13,293 nucleotides of DNA, from contig MU657219.1 of assembly GCA_026770575.1 (NCBI GenBank), positions 156,679-169,971 of the forward strand, in the 5' to 3' direction. The position numbers were made by a program, and so were the translations under genes. The stretch is from Pelagophyceae sp. CCMP2097. Taxonomy: Eukaryota > Sar > Pelagophyceae. Every line of letters begins with the position of its first letter. Position 1 is the stretch's first letter. This document shows positions 10,101-13,293 of the stretch, in pieces. The notes below the pieces were generated by a model that ran no database searches, was not told the origin of the DNA, and saw only the letters and a list, made by a program, of their open reading frames with translations.

Positions 10101-11896
10101 AGATTCGTACGGCGCGCCGAGGACCAAGGCCAAACTGAGACGAGGAGGCGCCGCATCATTGTCCCATCTCAGCGGGCAGGCCCTCGCAGTCGAGCTGGGC
10201 GAGCACCGCTGCATCGAAAAGGGCCCTTGCCACCCGCCGTGGATGCCGCCGCCGCCAAAACCACGAGACGGTGGCTCTCGAGACGGTTTTACGTTCAACG
10301 GCAAAAGATGCGCCCAAGCTTTTGAAAAGTTGGTTGGAAAGGGCGCCGCTTTCAAGTTGAAAAGTGCGTTTTTCGAGCTCTCCAAAAGAAGAGGACCGCC
10401 TAAACCACGGGACGCTCCTTCAAGACCGCCCGGAAGAAAGTCGAATAGCCGCGGGATTGCCGCTTTTTAAAAAAATCAAGGGCCGTCGTCCGGGATCGGT
10501 CCTTCAAGGGACCGTCCACGACCCCTTGTCTCCTCGGGCGGTTCCGAAGGGGCCGCCCTTTGAAGACCGCCAAAAAAGGACCAGTCCGCCCTTGGGCATG
10601 TTCGCGACCGCTTTTCAGGAAACGCCTTTCCGCGCGATTGCTTCCGGCAACGGGCCGTCTTGTCGAAAACCGTCGGCCTCTTTTTTGGCGGCTCTTCTGA
10701 GCCCGGCACTGTCGCAGAGTATCGGATCGGTTCCGCCCGGCCGCCTCAGAGCCGCCTTTTTTGCCGTCCAAACGACGCTTGTTCGAGGCAGACTCGGTTC
10801 TCGGACCAACTTTGGTTGAAACTCGAGACGGGACCGCCTGCATCGACGGTCCCTTTGGCGCAAGGCGGGTTTGAGACGGCTTTGCGCGTTTGGGCGCACC
10901 CCGGGCGGGAGCATGGTCGCCCAAAGAGCGGCCCAGTGCAACTTTTCGTCCTCGCCACGTTGAAGCCCCTTTTGAGCAATCGCACCGTCGACCACGGGCG
11001 CCCTTTAGACTTTGGGCCGACGCACCCCGACGCACGAATTCTTGGGCTTTGCGGGGTTTGCGAGTCTGGGGCGTTTGGGCGGCCGAGAGAGTCGCCTCGG
11101 GGCGTTGCAATTTATCGGCGGCCGAGAGAGTCGCCTCGCTTGGGGTTGTTGCAATTTATCGGCGGCCGAGAGAGTCGCCTCGCTTCGGGGCATTGCACCT
11201 CGGCCGAAGAATGCAAACTCCCGACCGGAGAGGGTGGTCTCTCAAGAGTCGGGCAGAGTCGTATACGGTAGGCTGGGAGGGCGACTTTCGCCTTTTCGAG
11301 GCGCTCTCAAGCGGCGCTTTGGTCATGGTGCGTCTTGCGCGAGGCAGCCCTGCAAAGTGGGTGGACACGATGGGCACTCACTTTGGCCTAGGTGGACACG
11401 ATGGGCACTCCCTACCATCACCCGCTTCTCGACGGAGTGCACGTCGTGTATTTCGACAATCGCAACGAATCCGACCTCATCCTCAAGGTCAAGCACGCCC
11501 TGAACCACCCGCGCTGGGCCAGGGCCGTGGCCGTTCGGGGTGCGCTCCAATCAACGCGTCGATCTTCCAACCCGGCTCACGCCGTTGACGCGCTCCGTCT
11601 CAATAGGCTACGCCCACGTCCTCAAGCACCATCGCGCCGTCTCCTGGGTCGACTACTTCCTCCGCACGGCGCACTCTCGCCTCGTCGCCCGCGGGACCGC
11701 CGCCCCGCCGCAGGCCTACATGGAAACGGGAGACGACGTGCTCGACAGATCGTTGGAAGACGTCTCGCACGGCAGAGACCAAGGTGCCGCCGTCCTCTCC
11801 TCTTCAGACTTGGAGTCCGACGACGCTGGAGGCGCCCACGGCCTCTTCTCCTACCGCGGCCTCGGCGAAAACGCGCCCGGGAAGAAGAATTTTTAA
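1095..11896 (+). CDS. CgeB-like / group 1 glycosyltransferase, 8 exons visible, 5' end off window
   Basis: Predicted glycosyltransferase of the CgeB-like PF13524 type, probably transferring a sugar from a nucleotide-sugar donor; acceptor, sugar and location cannot be told. Exons: 1095-1162, 3347-3420, 4004-4049, 4102-4174, 7832-7951, 11272-11327, 11392-11539, 11607-11896. The spliced frame has 290 full codons, matching phases at all seven junctions and a TAA stop. Landmarks in order: YLAYFKRSW (residues about 14-22), YFPMPYAIADQYF, RPIHVVSTLR, AKIVVTCNPT, WEGDFRLFEALSSGALVM, PLLDGVHVVYFDN and GYAHVLKHHRAVSWVDYFL, then a roughly 70-residue polar, acidic tail. FEALSSGALV corresponds to the conserved nucleotide-sugar-binding part of GT-B enzymes. 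Exons are 8% of the span; the rest is minisatellite-laden introns. The N-terminal exons are missing to the left. Uncertain points are the third intron donor and the 4174/7832 junction. Family recognition is from memory of motifs, not a search. Confidence 0.85.
1163..3346 (+). other. Intron of the glycosyltransferase gene (2184 nt)
   Basis: Donor G|GTGCGT, acceptor GATTGTAG|A, phase 0. Its middle is the 14-bp minisatellite at about 1729-2846. The flanks (1163-1728 and 2847-3346) hold GC-rich unique-looking DNA in which I see no further exon. A 13-nt GTCGTTGCGGTCC duplicate lies at about 3215-3243. Confidence 0.75.
1729..2846. repeat. 14-bp minisatellite, about 80 copies, with 364-bp higher-order repeat
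   Basis: Unit consensus CAGGGTCCTTGYCR, kept in strict 14-bp register for over 1.1 kb, with variants such as AAAGGGATCTTGTC, CAGGCTCCTCGCCG and CAGGGTCATTGTCA. Blocks of variant units recur in the same order. The AAAGGGATCTTGTCGCAGGG block at 2110 returns at 2474, exactly 26 units (364 bp) later, followed by the same ATCAGGGACC and GTCATTGTCA variants, so the array has grown by duplication of multi-unit blocks. No frame contains a stop for long stretches because the unit lacks stops; the resulting open frames of up to 407 codons are not genes. Confidence 0.95.
3347..3420 (+). CDS. Glycosyltransferase exon B
   Basis: Follows a TAG acceptor (GATTGTAG|ATGCAC) in phase 0, continuing directly from KRSW of exon A. 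It reads MHKRDSHPLRAHGSRHKSGG then YFPM, ending with two bases (CC) before GTAAGT at 3421, the closest match in the window to the general eukaryotic donor consensus. With the G of the next exon it encodes P, giving FPMPYAIADQYF across the junction, as expected for the [FY]-P-[ML]-x-Y-A-[IV]-A-D segment of the family. The basic, polar linker is typical of the stretch after KRSW. Confidence 0.87.
3421..4003 (+). other. Intron of the glycosyltransferase gene (583 nt)
   Basis: Donor GTAAGT, acceptor CTCGCAG|G, phase 2. An in-frame TGA at 3993-3995 just before the acceptor shows the following frame cannot extend upstream without splicing. Contents are unique-looking GC-rich DNA. A loosely repeated motif pair (GGCACTTTTGG at 3848 and 3890; TTTTTGAGACGG at about 3872 and 3933) lies near the 3' end. 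Confidence 0.8.
4004..4049 (+). CDS. Glycosyltransferase exon C (46 nt)
   Basis: One base (G) completes the proline codon from exon B, then the exon reads YAIADQYFDSANLGH in phase and ends before GTCTCG at 4050. A nearby GC donor is an alternative: CAG|GCAAGA at 4059 would extend the exon by three codons (VSQ) in the same phase and is closer to the general consensus. YAIADQYF is the diagnostic part. Start confidence is high because of the upstream in-frame stop; end confidence is moderate. Confidence 0.78.
4050..4101 (+). other. Very short intron (52 nt GT-AG, or 43 nt GC-AG from 4059)
   Basis: Needed to move from the YAIADQYF frame to the RPIHVVSTLR frame. It ends CCCGCTAG at 4101. The interior is three copies of a 10-bp ACCACAAAA-type unit. 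Either donor leaves phase 0. Neither donor resembles the G|GTGCGY donors of the other introns. Confidence 0.65.
4063..4092. repeat. 10-bp tandem repeat, three copies, inside the short intron
   Basis: GACCACAAAA at 4063 and 4073, TACCACAAAA at 4083. It makes up most of the intron and contributes its A-rich composition. Confidence 0.9.
4102..4174 (+). CDS. Glycosyltransferase exon D
   Basis: Begins in phase 0 after TAG (CCCGCTAG|GCC) and reads ARPIHVVSTLRGTAGGRGR then TLRWL, ending with one base (C) before GTGCCT at 4175. The R-P-I-x-V-V-x-T-L-R string followed by basic residues and an L-R-W-L helix matches the linker between the two Rossmann-like domains in related proteins. Alternative: the exon may run to 4208 (adding RALALNEGATP) with a GTCGGC donor at 4209, joined in phase 2 to an acceptor CAG at 7853. 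That gives a linker length closer to what I remember for the family but a weaker donor. Only cDNA can settle which is used. Confidence 0.75.
4803..4858. repeat. 14-bp tandem repeat, four copies
   Basis: CCTCTTCCAAAGCG twice (4803, 4817), then CCTCTTCCAAGGCG twice (4831, 4845). It is preceded by a doubled GGCATCTCGAAAAA, so the segment has seen successive small tandem duplications. Confidence 0.93.
6668..7210. repeat. 16/18-bp CTCGAGAGAGAC(AC)GGCC minisatellite
   Basis: About 30 copies of a CTCGAGAGAGACGGCC unit, in 16-bp and 18-bp versions (with an added AC after GAGAGAGAC, or an extra GA), plus CATGGCC and CATGACC variants toward the right. Most units contain CTCGAG (an XhoI recognition sequence), many of them extended to CTCGAGAG. 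The plus strand is purine-rich in GAGAGAGA tracts. The variable unit length keeps some frames open on both strands, giving Ser/Arg/Leu-rich open frames that are not genes. Confidence 0.94.
7832..7951 (+). CDS. Glycosyltransferase exon E
   Basis: After the TAG acceptor at 7829-7831 it begins with two bases completing a codon and reads WASDVARLGQLSSAGRSVID then RGYLKTMRSAKIVVTCNPT, ending with one base (G) before GTGCGC at 7952. GQLSSAGR, Y-L-x-T-M-R-x-A-K-I-V-V-T-x-N-P is the strongly conserved entry to the C-terminal sugar-nucleotide domain of this family. The one-base overhang plus GC from exon F makes Gly, giving NPTGWEGDF with no residue missing. The first 7-10 residues depend on the acceptor chosen (7831 or 7853). 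Confidence 0.87.
8109..8214. repeat. GGACCC-rich cluster, left
   Basis: GGGTCCGGGCCCGGGTC at 8110-8126 is followed by runs of GGACCCG on the plus strand at 8159-8214, broken by CAACAA and GAGGCAGAGTGCCGA. Similar GGACCCGGACCCG runs reappear on the other side of the hairpin at 8821-8957. Confidence 0.8.
8288..8646. repeat. 32-bp direct repeat, three copies (8288, 8526, 8615)
   Basis: GCGCTCGGCCCGTCGCCTGC followed by GACGTCGGCCGA at 8288-8319 and 8615-8646 is identical; the copy at 8526-8557 has one change (GGACGA). Each copy contains CGTCGC-CT-GCGACG, a 6-bp stem, and an ACGT core. Between the second and third copies lie a 17-bp inverted pair (8493-8509 with 8578-8594) and the palindrome GCGGCGC-CGCA-GCGCCGC at about 8562-8579. 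Confidence 0.92.
8323..8490. repeat. Long inverted repeat: 52-bp arms around a 54-nt spacer
   Basis: Left arm 8323-8384 (CGGATATTCCAGGCTCCC, a 10-nt insertion, then GAAGTAGTTTGTGTTTGCAC and on to CGTCGCC) is the reverse complement of the right arm 8439-8490 with no mismatch outside the insertion. The insertion CAAGGGAGCC (8341-8350) makes GGCTCCC-CAA-GGGAGCC, a small perfect hairpin within the arm. As RNA or single-stranded DNA the whole unit would fold into one long stem. It lies inside the intron 7952-11271 and is flanked by copies of the 32-bp repeat. Confidence 0.93.
8821..8957. repeat. GGACCC-rich cluster, right
   Basis: Repeated GGACCCGGACCCG blocks on the plus strand at about 8821, 8850, 8907 and 8944, with GGGTCC in the opposite orientation at about 8868 and 8890. 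Irregular spacing argues for decayed tandem hexamers rather than a regular minisatellite. Confidence 0.8.
9083..10096. repeat. Diverged dispersed repeat, three copies in both orientations
   Basis: Copy 1 on the plus strand comprises GCCACAATCTCACAAAGGCG at 9083 and, after about 90 nt, a segment 9191-9250 ending GGCCTTTGGG...ACTGCTGTGCG. Copy 2 is in reverse orientation at 9898-9981; its complement reads GCCACAAT...CTCACAAAGGCGCC then TTGCTTTTGGACTTTGGGG...CACTGCAGTGCG. Copy 3 on the plus strand at 10027-10096 has TTTGGCCTTATGGGAATCTC then CACTGCTGTGCG. Similarity was judged by eye and borders are approximate. Confidence 0.55.
11080..11211. repeat. 39/44-bp tandem repeat, three copies
   Basis: CGGCCGAGAGAGTCGCCTCG starts at 11080, 11119 and 11163. 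The first two units continue to TTGCAATTTATCGG, the second with a 5-nt expansion (CTTGGGGTTG for GGGCG). The third ends in a diverged TTGCACCTCGGCCGAAG. It lies about 60 nt before the exon at 11272. Confidence 0.93.
11272..11327 (+). CDS. Glycosyltransferase exon F (56 nt)
   Basis: After TATACGGTAG it starts with GC completing the glycine codon, then WEGDFRLFEALSSGALVM in phase, and ends before GTGCGT at 11328. This is the most diagnostic piece of the gene: F-E-A-L-x-S-G-A-L-V is the conserved strand-helix of the C-terminal GT-B domain that contacts the nucleotide-sugar, and WEGDFR precedes it in CgeB-like members. Confidence 0.9.
11328..11391 (+). other. 64-nt intron
   Basis: Donor ATG|GTGCGT, acceptor TTTGGCCTAG|GTG, phase 0. 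Removing it joins GALVM to VDTMGTPYHHPLLDG without gap. Retention shifts the frame (64 is not a multiple of 3). The intron includes a copy of the first 19-20 nt of the next exon (see repeat at 11360-11410). Confidence 0.88.
11360..11410. repeat. 20-nt direct repeat spanning the intron-exon border
   Basis: GGTGGACACGATGGGCACTC occurs at 11360-11379 (inside the intron) and at 11391-11410 (the last intron base plus the start of the exon), 31 nt apart and identical. The intronic copy is preceded by TGG, not AG, so it lacks an acceptor of its own. Confidence 0.95.
11392..11539 (+). CDS. Glycosyltransferase exon G
   Basis: Starts in phase 0 with GTG and reads VDTMGTPYHHPLLDGVHVVY then FDNRNESDLILKVKHALNHP and RWARAVAVR, ending with one base (G) before GTGCGC at 11540. 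P-L-x-D-G-x-H-V-V-x-[FY]-D-N followed by a D-L-I-x-K-V helix and a helix ending A-x-A-V-R-G is the standard C-terminal half of PF13524-type domains. Confidence 0.92.
11540..11606 (+). other. 67-nt intron
   Basis: Donor G|GTGCGC, acceptor GTCTCAATAG|G, phase 1. Splicing joins RAVAVR-G-YAHVLKHHRAVS, restoring the conserved R-G-[YF]-x-x-x-x-x-H-H-R string; read-through loses the frame. Confidence 0.92.
11607..11896 (+). CDS. Glycosyltransferase terminal exon
   Basis: Begins with GC completing Gly, then YAHVLKHHRAVSWVDYFLRT and a polar C-terminal tail containing METGDDVLDRSLEDVS, SSSDLESDDAGG and GENAPGKKNF before TAA at 11894-11896. HHRAVSWVDY corresponds to the last conserved motif of the family ([HY]-H-[RT]-x(2)-S-x-V-D-Y); the following roughly 70 residues are Asp/Glu/Ser-rich, probably disordered and lineage-specific. 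No clear polyadenylation signal is visible in the next 100 nt. Confidence 0.9.
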
Positions 11897-12012
11897 GCCG
11901 TAAAGATGGACCACGCTGAGCTGACGCCTGGGATGCACACCGGATGGGCGAGTGCGCCGTGTACAGGGAGCACGTCTTTTTAAAGGACACTTGGGCGATA
12001 TGCTGAGGTGCA
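11897..12012. other. Short 3' flank of the gene
   Basis: Between the stop codon and the inverted-repeat element are 116 nt, likely 3' UTR plus flank. It includes GTACAGGGAGC and a CTTTTTAAAGG palindrome-like stretch at about 11977. I see no coding content. Confidence 0.5.
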
Positions 12013-12224
12013 CGTCTAAGAGCGAAAGTAATCGATTCCAGCTGGATTTGATCGAGAATCGATTCGGAATCGATTCAGCATCGATTCGAATCCGCCTTGT
12101 CCGAATTGCGCGAATGGCCGTGACGCGAATGCCTTCGCGCGTTCCGGCGATTGCCAATGGACTCCGAGTCCGACTCGAAACGGCCACCGCGACGGCCGCT
12201 GGGGCCTCGCGCTTGGTGCGCTGC

Positions 12225-12259
12225 GCGCGCTGCGCGCGCGCGAAGCGCGCGCAGCGCGC
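12225..12259. repeat. 15-bp perfect GC hairpin
   Basis: GCGCGCTGCGCGCGC (12225-12239) and its reverse complement (12245-12259) enclose GCGAA. All 15 pairs are G-C except one A-T. It lies inside the element at 12013-12696. Confidence 0.92.
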
Positions 12260-12401
12260 TCGGAGAGGAAAATGGGTTGTGGATCTCTGAATACACAGTT
12301 TATATACCAAAGGGAAACATACAAAGTAAGCTGTGACAGTTCACAGTGCACCAGATGTTGTGAGAGAATATCATAGATGCAGTCAAGTAATTGATCGAGA
12401 C

Positions 12402-12430
12402 TCGCCCGCCGGAATGCGGGTTCGAATCTG
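12402..12430 (+). other. tRNA-like B box with adjoining stem-loop
   Basis: CCCGC-CGGAAT-GCGGG is followed directly by GGTTCGAATCTGG, close to the RNA polymerase III B-box consensus GGTTCGANTCC. The T stem does not pair fully (GCGGG against CTGGA) and no clear A box or acceptor stem is found upstream, so this is not a tRNA gene. It could be a SINE-like remnant inside the inverted-repeat element, or chance. Confidence 0.35.
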
Positions 12431-12696
12431 GATGAAAGATGCACACTAGAGACCCGAATAACAAAATTGGGTCGGACGCGACTCATTTATGTTTAGCGGT
12501 GATAGTACGGGTCTGAGTTCGAGACTACTTTTTTGCCAGAATTTGTAATTATTTTCTTTTTATGGGTTATGGTCGTCATTTGAATCGATTCTGAATCGAT
12601 TCCAGGGTCTATTCAAATCGTGTGAGAATCGATTTTGGCATCGATTCAGAATAGACCGAGATTAAATTAGGAATCAATTAAAATCGCTCTTAGACG

Positions 12697-12896
12697 CAGA
12701 CTTCAATTTCGGCGAGAGTTTCACACGCCGACGGCCCCGGAAAGCGCGCTCGAGCATGCACCGGCAGGGCCTGGAAGCTCCTGTGTTTGGATTGGTCGAG
12801 AGAATGGGGGGCTCTTCAATTTTGTACAAAAGGTGCTCTGACATTTAAAATTTGACGCCATCTATTTTCACCAAACGAGCCTTCTCAAAGTTTAAA
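12697..12896. other. Unassigned spacer
   Basis: It holds AT-rich patches (TTTAAATTAG, ATTTAAAATTTG) and no convincing exon on either strand. If the minus-strand frame at the right edge is an exon, this would be intron or flank of that gene. Confidence 0.4.
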
Positions 12897-13293
12897 TTAG
12901 CTCGATATATGCTTCGGACATCCTCTGTGGTCCTCACTGCCCACGTGCGACCGTCTGGGCGCGTCGCTGGCTTTACAGGAAAACAACCTTTTGGGGCAGC
13001 CCCACCCAGGGTGGATTATAAGCAAGCAAATCCATGACACTCGCAATAAGAGAGCAGACATCATCAAGTCGGCTTTTTGTTTGGTGCGGTAAACGGCGTC
13101 GAAGTCTTGGACCCACAAGGAGAACGTGCCGAAGACAGAAATGGGCCCAGTGACCTGGGGGGATCGGTCAGCGCCCTTGACGTCGCGCAGGGTGTTGAGG
13201 TGCCTCGACGACGACATGCCGCGCAGCTGCCAGCGCCGCTCCGTCTTTGCGGCGGCGCATTGCTCTGGCCAGACTCGGACCTCGCAGCGGGAG
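12897..13293 (-). CDS. Unrecognised protein-coding exon, open to the right edge (partial)
   Basis: On the minus strand the frame is open from 13293 to a TAA at 12897-12899. The right part reads plausibly as protein, with RRWQLRGMSSSRHLNTLRDV followed by a TGPISVFGTFSLWVQDFDAV stretch and YRTKQKADLMMSALL. The left part (after about 13040) turns Cys/Arg/His-rich and looks like intron read-through. Donors on this strand at 13094 (GTTTAC) or 13040 (GTGTCA) are possible exon ends. I do not recognise the family; an internal ATG at 13217 is in frame but the frame extends upstream of it. Composition is less repetitive than in the introns to the left. Confidence 0.45.
   Translation of the reverse strand, partial: SRCEVRVWPEQCAAAKTERRWQLRGMSSSRHLNTLRDVKGADRSPQVTGPISVFGTFSLWVQDFDAVYRTKQKADLMMSALLLRVSWICLLIIHPGWGCPKRLFSCKASDAPRRSHVGSEDHRGCPKHISS

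Larger units (their letters stand above)
7952..11271 (+). other. Large intron of the glycosyltransferase gene (3320 nt)
   Basis: Donor G|GTGCGC, acceptor TATACGGTAG|G, phase 1. It contains GGACCC-rich clusters (8109-8214, 8821-8957), the long hairpin at 8323-8490, three copies of a 32-bp repeat, a small perfect hairpin CACTGGAC-GCGA-GTCCAGTG at 8754-8773, a dispersed repeat family at 9083-10096 and a 39/44-bp repeat at 11080-11211. I find no exon-like segment between 9000 and 11080. Confidence 0.8.
12013..12696. mobile_element. Candidate non-autonomous DNA transposon (MITE-like), 684 bp
   Basis: CGTCTAAGAGCGA at 12013-12025 is repeated as a perfect reverse complement at 12684-12696; extending inward gives 23 matches in 27. 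Next to each end lie paired GAATCGATTC palindromes 11 nt apart (12056/12067 and 12582/12593) and further ATCGATTC copies, seven in all plus one ATCGATTT variant. A 9-bp inverted pair GGTCTATTC (12606) / GAATAGACC (12649) sits in the right end. The flanks share only CA (12011-12012, 12697-12698), a possible 2-bp target duplication but weak. The interior has no transposase and is AT-richer than the window apart from a GC hairpin. Superfamily cannot be assigned. Confidence 0.75.

Noticed and set aside
12402..12430. A tRNA gene
   Set aside because: Only the B box fits; the T stem mispairs and no A box, anticodon arm or acceptor stem can be drawn.
13041..13293. Resemblance of RRWQLRGMSSSRHLNT to the W-x-L-R-G-x-x-S segment of chlorite-dismutase-like proteins
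   Set aside because: Only a handful of positions agree and the following residues do not fit, so no family was assigned.

Overview
The window looks like nuclear DNA of a GC-rich eukaryote, most likely a microalga. This rests on several short spliceosomal introns with G|GTGCGY donors and TAG acceptors, very high GC, heavy minisatellite content, and a predicted glycosyltransferase of a type I associate from memory with pelagophyte/haptophyte-like algae. The lineage is inference; the spliced structure is read directly from the sequence.

The main content is one plus-strand gene, hidden because its exons are tiny (46-290 nt) and scattered over about 10.8 kb. I reconstruct eight exons at 1095-1162, 3347-3420, 4004-4049, 4102-4174, 7832-7951, 11272-11327, 11392-11539 and 11607-11896 (TAA at 11894-11896). 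All phases agree across the seven junctions. The joined frame gives 290 full codons and reads as the C-terminal half or more of a CgeB-like / 'Glycosyl transferases group 1' (PF13524-type, GT-B fold) protein. Landmarks in order are YLAYFKRSW, YFPM-P-YAIADQYF, RPIHVVSTLR, AKIVVTCNPT-G-WEGDFRLFEALSSG, PLLDGVHVVYFDN and GYAHVLKHHRAVSWVDYFL. The 5' exons lie off the left edge. Two junctions (the third and fourth introns) have alternatives, stated in their entries.

The introns of this gene hold most of the DNA and are packed with repeats. Intron 1163-3346 carries about 80 copies of a 14-bp minisatellite (about 1729-2846) with a 364-bp higher-order period. Intron 4175-7831 carries a 16/18-bp CTCGAGAG-rich array (about 6668-7210). 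Intron 7952-11271 carries GGACCC clusters, a 52-bp-arm hairpin (8323-8490) and three copies of a 32-bp repeat. The left edge (1-277) is a 13-bp minisatellite, probably also intronic. The many long open frames through these arrays are products of stop-free repeat units whose length is not a multiple of three, and are not genes.

Downstream of the gene lies a candidate non-autonomous DNA transposon (12013-12696). It has perfect 13-bp terminal inverted repeats extendable to 23/27, subterminal GAATCGATTC palindromes at both ends, a strong GC hairpin and a tRNA-like B box. Beyond it, a minus-strand frame open from the right edge (13293 to 12897) is probably the start of another gene's exon, which I do not recognise.
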